Positions 32,780 through 43,343 of a stretch of 64,000 nt of DNA are shown one piece after another. The stretch lies in assembly GCF_024323335.1 (NCBI RefSeq), contig NC_066579.1, forward strand, positions 2,681,001 through 2,745,000, given 5' to 3'. The notes beneath the pieces are model-generated. The model was given only the letters and a program-made list of their open reading frames with translations. It was not told where the DNA came from and searched no databases. The stretch's first letter is position 1. The number at the start of each line of letters is the position of its first letter. The DNA is from Lathyrus oleraceus. Lineage: Eukaryota > Streptophyta > Magnoliopsida > Fabales > Fabaceae. The translations under genes were made by a program, and so were the position numbers.

Positions 32780-33671
32780 ATCAAGATTTTTCATCCATTT
32801 TAAGTTGGTCTTTAAGTTGAATGGCTAAAGGTACAAATTTTTTAGCCACTTATAAGGAGTTGGAGCAGAAAATGTAATAATAAAGCCAAAGGGTCAAGAA
32901 GGCTATGTGCTCCTGGTATGAGACATCAGCGTTTTATTTGTCATGTTTGTCAAGGATGAAGTTTTTGAAACTGAATCGTTCGATGGTGAACTCGCTAGTG
33001 GTTTCTAATGTTGGAATAAAGGTGTTGCATAAAGGGCTTAATCCTGTGATGGTTGCTACATCAAAAAAGGTTGGCGTTAACATGCCACAGGGAAACTGGT
33101 AAGTGTTGGTCGAACCTTCCTAGAAGAAGATCGACGCTAATAACATGGTTGGGTTATACCTAGGGCCAGTTCTAGATATATAAACCATGTCAAAAATACC
33201 TAGGTCTTCCCATTGCTTTTTCCTCTGGGGCTGGACTTTGTCGAGCCATGTAATGTATTCCTTATTGGGAGCAGGTGGGGAAAATCGAAACACACGCGTA
33301 GGTTTGTCCATGAAGGACAAATCGAGGGTGCGTTCTTCGAACGCTGAAGGCATGGTCACTGGGAAACCTGGGAAAAAGTTCTTAACTTTCCCAGCTTGTG
33401 ACTTAGAAGTCAGATAGGACTCCAAGAAGGAAAAGAGTTTGTTGGACAAAGTAAAGGGGATGAGTTCTTGTTTGGCCCAGTTGGAGATATTTTCTTCTGA
33501 AAATTGAGGTTCAAGGATGAAATCTCTTCCTTGTTCATCCTCCTCAGGTGGGATTGTGAAGGCTATTGGGTTCTTTCTTGTGTCAAGCGTGGAAAAAGAT
33601 GCCTTAGTGGATGTCATTGCTATAAGTGGAAGCGTTTTTGAAGAAAATGAAAGGTTTTTCTCTCTGTGCAA
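32780..33671 (-). pseudogene. plant mobile domain (PMD)-like protein, lightly damaged
   Basis: One minus-strand frame runs from MTSTKASFSTLDTRKN (ATG at 33617; open from 33671) to about 32780, with only three stops: TAG at 33122-33120 (where the family has Trp), TAA near 32927 and TAA near 32847. Motifs are [68 protein letters not shown] and QEHIAFLTLWLYYYIFC. This is the order of the 'aminotransferase-like/plant mobile domain' family, common as single genes and as transposon cargo; its cellular role is unclear outside MAIN-type silencing factors. After 'VAKKFVPLAIQL' similarity fades, so the C-terminus is missing. Assignment is from remembered family motifs. Confidence 0.55.
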
Positions 33672-33725
33672 GAAAGTTATGAAAATATTTGAAATGAAGA
33701 AGAAGAGAAAAAAGTTGAAGCTGGG

Positions 33726-33733
33726 TATTTATA
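33726..33733 (-). promoter_or_regulatory. TATA box upstream of the PMD-like pseudogene
   Basis: On the minus strand TATAAATA lies 109 bases before the ATG at 33617, at promoter distance. It suggests that the locus, or the element that carries it, had its own promoter. Confidence 0.45.
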
Positions 33734-33737
33734 GCAT

Positions 33738-34050
33738 TCTCGTTGCATGCTTAAGATCAGACACCTGGCATCCACATGGAGATGTTGAAGCGATTTCGTG
33801 TGTTACAAAGTAAAGCATTGATGTGAGTGGAGCAGTTAAAACCAGACATGCACATTCATAACCTCCTAGAAAATAGGAGGGATGATGAGATTCTGAACAT
33901 ATCTCATTGAAAATGATAATGCACCGTAAAAAGGGGTAATGATGACAATGACGTCAACGAAGAAGTGGAAGCAGTTTCGAAAAAATATGATAAAAGATGC
34001 CACGTTTCTTTTTTCTGATTCAAATCGAAACATGGCATTTTGGGGGGAAA
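33738..34050. other. upstream flank of the PMD-like pseudogene
   Basis: No coding sequence recognised. It ends where the copia B linker begins. Confidence 0.4.
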
Positions 34051-34059
34051 TTTGTTACC

Positions 34060-34542
34060 TTGGAAGCTCCACCTTCAGAGGTTGGATCACCTTCAGAGTC
34101 AGACTCACCTTCAAAGTCATAGTCATCTTCAGATTCAGACTCTCCTTCATAGTCAGAATCACCTTCAGAGGAAGAATCTGCTTCAGAGGCAGAATCTCCT
34201 TCAAAGGCAGAATTAGACTCTAATGGTAGAAATTCACTATAGTTGGATTGAGAATTTCTTCAATCCCATGTTTCTTATTCTTTCACAATGACATCTCTGA
34301 TGATTTCAACTTTGTTGGTGACTGGACAATAGAGCTAATATACACTTGTACTATGGTAACCTATAAGCAACATGACCTTACTTCTATCATCCAATTTCCT
34401 TCTAGTAACATCTGGTACATGTTTGTAACATAATGAACCAAATACCTTGAAATGGCTAACACTTTGCTTTCTTTCATTCATTTTTTCAATAGCAACTACT
34501 TCCTTTAACCACTTTGTTGGACATTTGTTGAGCACATATACT
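34060..34542 (-). pseudogene. copia B integrase C-terminus and acidic linker
   Basis: On the minus strand the frame from 34542 reads YQVYVLNKCPTKWLKEVVAI, then SVSHFKVFGSLCYKHVPD, RRKLDDRSKVMLLIGYH, and further on RDVIVKE. This is the end of a copia integrase with its conserved K-x-F-G-x-x-x-(Y/C)-x-H-V-P-D block. A Ser/Asp/Glu-rich linker follows (minisatellite at 34066-34212). The frame continues the integrase core that lies at 53619-54110; copia A separates the two halves. RT is missing: the element is truncated near 34060. Confidence 0.8.
34066..34212. repeat. imperfect 18-bp minisatellite coding an acidic linker
   Basis: About eight imperfect units of 'tctgaaggtgattctgac' type (read on the minus strand) encode DSDSEG-like repeats. 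In this copia family such a linker lies between integrase and RT. The opposite strand gives an artefactual Arg/Gly/Phe-rich open frame. Confidence 0.75.
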
Positions 34543-34773
34543 TGATAGAGCAATGTATTAGTTAGCATTCTGTATTATTACAGTGCTGAGCTGTAATAGT
34601 TAGTGACAACTATAATAGTTAGTTACAACATGTTGAGTTGTAATAGTTAGTGATAACTATAATAGTTAGTTACAACATTCTTTCTAAATAAGTAGAATCA
34701 TTGTATCTCATTTGTACTGAATGCAATATATGAAATTCTAACAGAATTCTAACTGATTTCTCAGATTCTATCA
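34543..34773 (+). repeat. 5' LTR of copia A, 231 bp
   Basis: Starts TGATAGAGCAATG and ends cagattctatca. Most of it is built from repeated 'taatagttagtgacaac(t)' units. It aligns with 53373-53618. Confidence 0.9.
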
Positions 34774-34786
34774 TGGTATCTAGAGC
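34774..34786 (+). other. primer binding site of copia A
   Basis: TGGTATCTAGAGC directly abuts the 5' LTR and matches the initiator-tRNA-Met complement with small differences. Confidence 0.85.
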
Positions 34787-34817
34787 TTCTTCTTTTTCGA
34801 TCCAATAGAACTCTACC

Positions 34818-35461
34818 ATGGCTTCTTCGTTTCATAGTGACGGTGTGTTTCCATCTTCGCATGTTAAGCTTTCACATCTCATCTCTGTTAAGCTTAATGA
34901 TAAGAACTTCAAGCAGTGGAAGCAACAAATTGATGGCGTCATTCGCGGTCACAAGCATCAGCGATTTGTCACCGTGTCGGCGATTCCTCAACAGTTTTTG
35001 GCCAGTTCGGATTATGTTCTAAATGGTGCTAACTCTACGTATCTTGATTGGGAACAACAATATGCGCTTATTTTTACCTTGAGTCTATCAACTATTTCTG
35101 ACTCCCTACTTCCGAAGCTCGTTGATTGCAGGCTTTCATGGAAGATCTGGACTGAAGTTCATCGTTACTTCAACACCTTACTCACCACTAAGGTGCGTCA
35201 ACTCCGATCCGAATTGCGTCGCCTCATAAAATGATCACTTATGATAGAGTAGTTTATGGTTGTGTTCGCAAAATTACTGACTCACTAATTTCGGATAGAG
35301 ATCTCGCTCCTCTTCGAAACCTAATCGAAATCATGCTTGATGCGCTTCCTGAGGAGTACGATCCAATTATTGCAGCTGTGAACAGTAAAAAGGATCTAGG
35401 TTCTCTTGATGAGCTTGAATCGTGTCTCCTTGCGCATGAATCCAGACTTGAGAAGCATTGA
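34818..35461 (+). pseudogene. copia A gag, N-terminal part (UBN2-type)
   Basis: ATG 34818 in a good context (accATGG). MASSFHSDGVFPSSHVKLSH leads to LNDKNFKQWKQQIDGVIRGH, the gag Y/F-x-x-W block, and then to KIWTEVHRYFNT. The frame ends at 35232-35234. The next part (35231-35461) is in another frame with LIEIMLDALPEEYDPIIAAV and LDELESCLLAHESRLEKH, ending TGA. Coding sense then runs on to AVLTE right at the Ogre target duplication, and resumes at 51956. Confidence 0.85.
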
Positions 35462-35479
35462 AAAGCTGTTCTCACTGAG

Positions 35480-38400
35480 TGTCGCAACGCGAAAAACAAC
35501 CGGCGGGAAAAAACAAAACAACAGAGCCGCCACCGTGCGTTATTTATCCCAAAGAAGGGAAAGGAAACGCTCGAAGTAAACCTGGAAAGGAAATGGTCTT
35601 ACGACCGGAGATTCCAAGGTACGGGAGTCGGTTACGCAAGGGGAAGGTATTAGCACCCCTCACGTTTGTCGTACTCGACGGGATCCACGCTCAAAAGAAT
35701 AGAATAAGGTTGCTGAATAACTGCTCAAAGAATGCACACACACTGGAATAAACAGGCGAAAGAAGACGGAGGAAGGTGACTCGGCAGGATGTCGCATCCT
35801 GGGCCTACGTAGTTTGTCAGACACAAACATCAGAGTCGACGTAGTTCGGGGATACAGGAAACGGGCTCGCTAGGATATCGCATCCTATGCCTACGTATCT
35901 CATATGGAATGAGAATCAGAGCTACCGTAGTTCGGCTAACGCACGCCGAAACAAAACACAACACAAAGACGCTGAGACGTCAAAAGAAACTCGCAAATGG
36001 AAACAGAATGCCAATGGCTGGTCTTACGTCCAACTCCGAACACACAAATGCAAACAGGAAACCGAATGCCAATTGCTGGGCTTACATCAGACTCCACAAA
36101 ATAAACAAACACACACAGGAAACCGAATGCCAATCGCTGGACTTACATCAGACTCCAAGCACACCACAAATAGGAAACGGAATGCCAATCGCTGGGCTTA
36201 CATCCAACTCCTAACACACACAAAAAGGTTATCAAGCAGACAAGCTAATAGGGAGTCCGGAACTCGAGCCTAATAGCTGTCAAGCAAAACACACGCAAAA
36301 AAGAAAAGGGCGCCCGGAGAGATCTCGCACGATCTCCTGCCTACGTACCTCATCTGGTATGAGGATCAGGGTGACGTAGTTCCCCTTAACAGGGGAGAAA
36401 CTTTCTCCTAACCAGAGACCAAGGGAATAACGGACTAAAAGGGAGACTGACTCGAGCCTAATAGTCATCATGCAAATTATAACCCTAGGTTGAGGTCTCT
36501 AACAAGAGTTTGACTCACACAGGCAGTGAGTCAACTCAAGTCTATTTCTACGTACGTTCAACTTCCTCGAAAGTTGATCATACGACTCCTACAGAAAGGA
36601 GATGAGAAGCAAAAGCAGATAAACATCAAAAGCAATCTCACACGCTATATGCAAACAAGCGGCTCATACAAGGTTGGGCCTTTGCCAAGGGGTCATATCA
36701 ACCTCGACAAACAAGCCAACACTAGAAAGGGTGTCTGAGGGTCTTAACCACTGACATTGACCATCAGGCTGAGCAGATGAAATGGGAGATGAGGGTTGGA
36801 CCTCACAGCTCTTAACCCGGGCCTGGGTGAGCTTGAATCAAAGAATGTGTGGGAGTCCAGAATGAGGGACCCTATTCCACCTGACTGACTCAACAAGATT
36901 TTGGGTGTTTATTCAAAATTCATCAGCACGTAGTGCGAGCAAGATGAAAGACTCAACTGAATAGCAGGGGATGGATTGCACATCCCTTTTGTCTGCCAAT
37001 GCCTCTTCACTTAGGAGGTCTTTACATGTAACCATGCCTCATTGAGGTCTTTAGCACAAAATTAAACAATCAAGAACATGGCCTCTTAAGGAGGGCTTCA
37101 GACAGGTGCCTGCCAAAGATAGCAGGTCTTCCAGACTACATGGAGTTCAAGAGATTACCTAAGTGGTATGCCAACCACAAGCAAAGCAAAGCAACTCAAA
37201 TAATGAGTTAAAGAGGCTAAAGTACCTGGAATGGCAGTGATCAAAACAGTGAGTTCAAGGCCTCCAAAGTGTGTGAATCCACTATTTAACTCTTGTTATG
37301 AAGCTTTGTGAATGAATTGAGGCTTGGAGATGCTTGGATCTAGCTCAATTTGCACTTGCCATTGATGTGTTCATATGCTTGACATGCTTCAAACCTTGCT
37401 CAAATTCCACAAAAAATGGATGATTCATGCTCCAAACTTCATGATGATGATGGATCTATCAAGAAAATGTGTGGTTGTGTGGAGAAAATTTGAATTTGAG
37501 ATGAGAGAAATTTTGGAGGGAAAATGAGATCTAGATCTAGAATTTGGGATTATGAACAATTCTGTTAGGGTTTGCCTTATATACTCAGTCCTAATCACAT
37601 CCTAATTAGAATTAAGCATGGTTTAGTTGAGATTAAGCAAAAATAAGGTGTATGACAAATTTTGGAAAATTGGTGGTGCCATGCAAATGTACACGTGAAC
37701 AGTAGCAAATGGATGATCAAATTCACTTAAAATCTTCCAATGAACACAATGGCAATGGTATTTTGTTCATATGATGCACCAATTTCAAATTTTCAAATTT
37801 CCCTCCAAAATGGTCTTGAATGGGCAAATGATTATATAATGAAATTTCATGCAATGCCATGAATGATTTGGAAAATATAGGTCATAAGGAGCAAAGTGCA
37901 AAAAGAGGCACTCAATTTGGAGCTTTAGATCAAAAGTTATGGCCTTTTGAAGTTTCAAGCACACTTGGCAATGATTTGATCATATCTCCTCAACCATTCA
38001 TCAGATGCTCATGATCTTGGACTTTTTGGAAATGGGAGAGAAAGATCTTCAACTTTCATGTTGGACACAATTTCGTTTGAAGCTTCCTTGATGATGTAAA
38101 ATCAAGTTAAATTTGAATCAAAAACTTTCCATTTTTGGAAACTTCCAATTACAGGTCACTTTCCATTTTTGGAAACTTTTGATCTGACCTCAAATTCTTC
38201 AAGATATATGTTTATAATGACAAATGAACCTCTTTTGAACATGAATGAGATGTTGAAACTCATTTCTCCACCTCATAGCCCTCAGTTGACTTTCTGTTGA
38301 CTTTCTAGGTCCTCAGATGACCTAACCATGCTCTGATCAGCTTGAGCCTCAACCACTTGAGGAATTAGCTCCAAAATGACACCCTAGCTCAAATAAGCTC

Positions 38401-38836
38401 AACATAATGATCATATGATCCTCATCCCAATAGAATCCTCCTCTCCTTGAGAATCTCTGACTGAAAGAAAGCAATTGATTAGGGTTGACCAGAGGTCAAA
38501 ACCCTAATCCCAAGGAACCTGAGCATGAATTCTGAAACCTTTGATAAGGACATGACCATGATGATAATGATGTGTCCTTGCAACCAAGATAATGCTCAAC
38601 CTCCTTGAAGAACCAAGAAAACCCTAATTGAAGCACAAACCATCAGATAGTTGGTGATCAATTCAATAAGACCCTCAAGCTTGAACCATACAACTTCTCC
38701 ATCTCTGACAAGACCTTAGAGGATGACTTGTTTATTTTCACATGATACGCAATATGCAATGACTAATGCCCTAAATATGAAATGCAATATGCTAAGCTAG
38801 TCCCAAGAAGAGGAGGGCAAATTTTGAGGTGTTACA
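35480..38836 (-). repeat. 3' LTR of the Ogre element, 3357 bp
   Basis: The left LTR on the map. Minus-strand start at 38836 (TGTAACACCTC...), end at 35480. A TATA-like TATATAAG lies at 37576-37583 on the minus strand. Many short open frames on both strands are duplicated in the other LTR and are not genes. Confidence 0.93.
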
Positions 38837-41373
38837 GATGTCCCTATTCAATCCACTGTGAACCTGTCGATATGAACAGCCTCGGCTTTCAGATGATCAG
38901 GGTGAAGAGCGATTGAATACCAAGAACAGACGAATAATTTACGCTCCGATGGGAAATAATTAACACTGCCTGTCAGAATCGGCAAAGAAGCGATCACAAA
39001 AGAAGAATCCGTCTGGTACGGTGAAAGTCGGCCTGAATACCGAAAAGGAATATTGACCTGGATACCAAAATAAATGGTAACACAGGAACCACCATGGCCT
39101 GAACTCCGCTCATCAGTCTGAATACTGAGCATCGGAATCTGGGAGTATTAATATCGGTCTGAACACCGAGAGATTGGACTGAATGCCCGAAAAACTGGCC
39201 TGAATGCCACTTCGGTCTGAATACCACTTCGGTCTGAATACCGGAAACTGGCCTGAATGCCACAAGTGCGTCGACCTGAACGTCGGAAACTTCTTCGATC
39301 TGAACATCGGAAACTGGCCTGAGTGCCACAAGTACTTCGACCTGATCATCGGAAACTGGCCTGAGTGCCACAAGTACTTCGACCTGATCATCGGAAACTT
39401 CTTCGATCTGAACATCGGAAACTGGCCTGAGTGCCACAAGTACTTCGACCTGATCATCGGAAACTTCTTCGATCTGATCATCGGAAACTGCATGCCTGTC
39501 AGCATCGGCAGAAATAAGGAAACGTGATGAATTAGACGGCACGTGGGCCAACAACTTATGCTGGGGATAATAAGTCATGAGCATGCTATCCCTACTTAAT
39601 CCACTGTGAACGAACAAATTGCGCCCAGTTGGGGATTATTCTCCTTCTCTCTCCTTTTTTTTTTCTTTGGACCCTGAAACTTATTTGATTATCATTTCCA
39701 TCTCCGCTCGACAGGAATTCTTCCTCCAATATCGCACTACTGGGGAATACCGTTGATTCAGAATCATGATGCCGATCTCCTTAGAGTAACATCTTCACCA
39801 TCCAGCGAAACCAACTCTCAAACGGTAACCACGGCTCGAGACTAGTTTATGCTTGCAATGATGATGCATGATTTTTTTTAGCGTAATGCTCCATAATTAT
39901 TGAAATGCTACGCAATTAGCTATGCAATATGCTATACTTATCTAAATGATGAATGCATAAAAGGTATCCCCCTCAAGGGACTCTTCTGGGAAGCTCGAGG
40001 CACTCTGCTGAGGAACTCGCTATCGCTCCAATCTCCACCCTGCTGGGGAATAGCACTGCTGCTGGGGAATGGACAACCCTCACCAGGGAAGACCTCCACT
40101 GAACCTGATCCTCTTGGGGACTTCGCTGGGAAACAGCTACCAACGCACTCTGTAAGGAAAACAACAATCCTTCAGACTTGCTGGGGATATAACAATCCCG
40201 ACACTGCTTGGGGAGACAGCCACCTTCAGGCCTGAATGCCAAGGAAACACTGATCCTGAACCCGCTGGGGAGATAACAATCCCGACCCTGCTAGGGGAAC
40301 TAAGGAAAATCTGGCACGGAACACCTGTCGACTCGTTGAACCCTGGTATTCACTATCTAACCACAATGTCAGCTTTCCACTTTTGAGAGCTCCCAGACTC
40401 GTCTGGACTTTTCTGATTCATCATCTTGTATTCTTGACTTCTCCGTACTCTACGGAGATCGAACCCCTCAAATTGGTATCAACTTTCCAATTTTTCAGAC
40501 TTTGAAGAGTCTTCTTGATTAACCTCCAGGATTGCCGCCCGCCTTTCGCCATCATTTCACCATTTTTCAATCCCTTTGTCCCTGATTGGACTCCACGGGG
40601 ATCTTTTGTCAAAAGCTTCACATCACAATCTGCAAGTGAGTGAAAATATCTAACAGCACCTGCAAAATAGATCATTAGATAAAAACGTGCCCCAGGCGTG
40701 CCAAGATTTCAACACCTGGGTCACTCAACCTTCCGAATAAGATTTCAGGTTTTCAATCTTATAAACATGCATTGGAAGGGATCTCCATGTCTCAAAATGC
40801 AAAGATTCTTTATCAAAATAAACGGATGTTTTTGCAATCAAAGCGGTAATGAAAACAAAAACAAAATTATTTGACTGAATATGCATTTTATTGATTGGAA
40901 AAGGTGGCTCAAAACCGAGCAATACACAGGAAGCAATCCCTGAAAAGAGGTAATTGCGCACAAAAGGAAAAATCTATCCTAATGGCAATGTGAACCCGTG
41001 ATCTCATCGAGTTCCAACTCGGTTACACCCCACATGTCCTCAAGACTCTCCGTACTTTCTGCCTTCTGAACAAGACGCTTCCGATTGATCCTTGTTGGAG
41101 ATTATCCATGGTGCCTTAACCAAAGCATAAACGATCATGCCAGACGCAGTTGTTCGTTTCAATCCCTTTTTTGCCTGGACCGCCCTTTCAGGTTTTCAGT
41201 CCACCGGGATACCCTTTTTTTGCCCAAGCCGCCTTTTCAGGTTTTCGACTTGCCGGTGTACAATTTTCTCTTTTCATCCATAAATTTTGCCCGAACCTTT
41301 TTTCATTTTTTCTGGTTCGCCGGGATGCCCATTTTTGCCTGGACTATTTTGTTCTTTTCGTCCAGCGGGTCTC
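38837..41373 (-). other. 3' untranslated region of the Ogre element
   Basis: It lies between the integrase stop (41374) and the 3' LTR. No coding sequence is supported. It contains the tandem-repeat block at 39180-39491, and a less regular block with repeated 'gctggggaa(t/c)' motifs at about 40010-40290. Ogre 3'UTRs are known to be hypervariable and to carry such minisatellites. Confidence 0.7.
39180..39491. repeat. tandem repeats in the Ogre 3'UTR
   Basis: The block is a mosaic of two modules: a ~23-bp unit (cttcgacctgatcatcggaa + act, and its variant tcttcgatctgaacatcgga + aac) and a ~19-bp unit (ggcctgagtgccacaagta). They combine into 42- and 65-bp higher-order repeats, with at least six copies of the 23-bp module. 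The repetition also produces mirrored open frames on both strands, which are artefacts. Confidence 0.92.
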
Positions 41374-42354
41374 TTATACGAAGTATTTTTTAACTGCGTC
41401 CGCATTCACAGGGGATGGAAAATCCTCGCCATTCATGGTCGTCAGCAACAAGGCTCCGCCAGAGAAGACCTTCTTGACCACGAATGGACCTTCATAATTG
41501 GGTGTCCACTTTCCCCTACGATCGTTTTGAGGAGGAAGGATCCTTTTCAGCACCATATCTCCCACATGATATACCCGAGGTCGCACCTTTCGGTCAAAAG
41601 CACGCTTCATCCGCTGCTGGTACAACTACCCATGACAAATGGCCGCCAACCTTTTTTCCTCAATCAGGCTCAACTCTTCATACCGAGTCCTTACCCATTC
41701 AGCCTCTTGCAATTTCACATCCATCAGGACTCTCAACGAAGGAATCTGAACCTCAACTGGTAACACAACTTCCATCCCATATACGAGAGAGAAAGACGTT
41801 GCCCCAGTAGATGTACGCACCGAGGTTCGATACCCATGTAATGCAAACGGCAACATCTCGTGCCAATCCTTATAGGTCACGACCATTTTCTGCACAATCT
41901 TCTTGATATTCTTATTAGCTGCCTCGACCGCCCCATTCATCTTGGGACGATAGGGAGAAGAATTGTGATGCTCGATTTTGAACTCCCGGCACAGTTCTGC
42001 CATCATCTTGTTGTTCAGATTAGAACCATCATCAGTAATGATTCTCTCGGGAACCCCATATCTGCAATTGATGTCTCTTTTCAGAAATCTGGCCACGGCC
42101 TGCTTCGTCACGTTTGCATAAGAGGCTGCTTCCACCCACTTGGTGAAGTAATCAATAGCCACTAATTTGAACCGGTGCCCATTCGAAGTTGTAGGCTCAA
42201 TCTTTCCGATCATATCAATGCCCCACATAGCAAACGGCCACGGAGATGACATCAAACTCAACGGATTTGGAGGCACGTGCACCTTATCAGCATAAATCTG
42301 GCATTTATGACATTTCGCACGAAATTGAAACACTGGGCCTCCATTGTCATCCAA
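41374..42354 (-). pseudogene. Ogre integrase
   Basis: The minus-strand frame holds zinc-domain residue KCHKCQIYADKVHVPPNPL, then WPFAMWGIDMIGKI (catalytic Asp), VERIITDDG-type block with ITDDGSNLNNKMM (Asp), and YRPKMNGAVEAANKNIKK (Glu). The frame breaks after HG at about 41629-41625 only by a stop; the C-terminal part (41374-41625: RKVRPRVYHVGDMVLKRIL, NYEGPFVVKKVFSGGAL) is in the next segment. All three catalytic acids are kept. The start is frameshifted against the upstream frame near 42300. Confidence 0.85.
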
Positions 42355-43343
42355 TAATATCCAGCTCTTAACAATTTCTTCACCATTGCATTCCCACTGG
42401 CATGGGTACCAAACGACCCCTCGTGTACTTCTTTCATCAATTGGCTTGCTTCTTTATCATCAACACATCTGAGCAAAACCCAATCGAAATTCCGCTTGTA
42501 CAAAACCCCATCTTTGTTCAGATAGAACACCATGGCCAACCTCCTCAGAGTCTTTCGGTCCTTCTTGGATGCTCCCTCGGGATACTCTTGGGTCTCCAGA
42601 TAGCGTTTGATATCGTAATACCATGGCTTCTCATCATCAGGCATTGTGTCAACAGCAAACACATAAGCCGATCTATCCAGACGTCCCACCTCAACATTAG
42701 GGAACTGATTCCACCACTACACCTTAATCAAGGCAGCCAGAGTAGCCAATGCATCTGCTAACGGATTCTCTTCTCTCGGCACATGATGTAATTCCACCTT
42801 GGTGAAAAACATCAACAATCTCCTCGTATAATCCCGGTATGGAATTAAATGAGATTGATGCGTATACCATTTTCCGTTAACCTGATTCACAACCAAAGCT
42901 GAATCTCCATATATAACATGGTTTTTGATCCGCAAATCAATCGCCTCTTCAATCCCCAAGATGCAAGCTTCGTATTCAGCCACGTTGTTGGTGCATTCAA
43001 ATGTTCGCCGGGAAGCAAAAGGAATGTGGGATCCTTTCGGCGTAACCAAAACAGCACCAACTCCACTACCATTCACGTTAACGGCCCCATCAAACATCAG
43101 AATCCATTCGGATTCAGGGTCAGGCCCCTCCTCCGGGATAGGTTCCTCACAATCTTTCGATTTGAGAAACATGATGTCCTCATCAGGGAACTCAAACTTC
43201 ATCGGTTGATAATCCTCAATTGGTTGCTGGGCGAGGTAATCAGACAATACACTCCCCTTGATCGCTTTCTGAGAGGTATATTGAATATCATATTCAGTCA
43301 AAATCATTTGCCACCTCGCAACCCGTCCGGTCAATGCTGGTTT
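42258..43343 (-). pseudogene. Ogre archaeal-type RNase H and integrase zinc-binding lead-in
   Basis: 43334-42717 reads GRVARWQMILTEYDIQYTSQ, then WILMFDGAVNVNGSGVGAVL (Asp), NNVAEYEACILGIEEAI (Glu), IYGDSALVVNQVNGKW (Asp) and ENPLADALATLAALI. This is the second, archaeal-type RNase H that defines the Tat clade. A stop at 42717 is followed in the same sense by YYDIKRYLETQEYPEGASKK and the H-x-x-x-x-G-x-H start of the integrase zinc domain, ending in a frameshift near 42300-42260. Confidence 0.85.

Noticed and set aside
33939..34223. Arg/Gly/Phe repeat protein on the plus strand
   Set aside because: It is the antisense of the acidic DSDSEG linker of copia B.
35887..36273. Open frames with repeated 'ETECQ...GLTS' segments, also at 49023-49387
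   Set aside because: They lie within both Ogre LTRs at the same offset and come from short repeats in the LTR; no family motif.
39204..39527. Repetitive open frames over the Ogre 3'UTR on both strands
   Set aside because: A tandem repeat whose length keeps frames open; repetition on both strands shows it is not selected as protein.
40010..40290. Repeated 'gctggggaat' motifs resembling the Ogre primer site GCTGGGGA
   Set aside because: They are on the opposite strand and in the 3'UTR, without the TGGCGACT half; chance similarity or simple repeat is enough.
41085..41763. Plus-strand open frames opposite the Ogre integrase
   Set aside because: Shadow frames of the minus-strand integrase and its flank; no recognisable domain.
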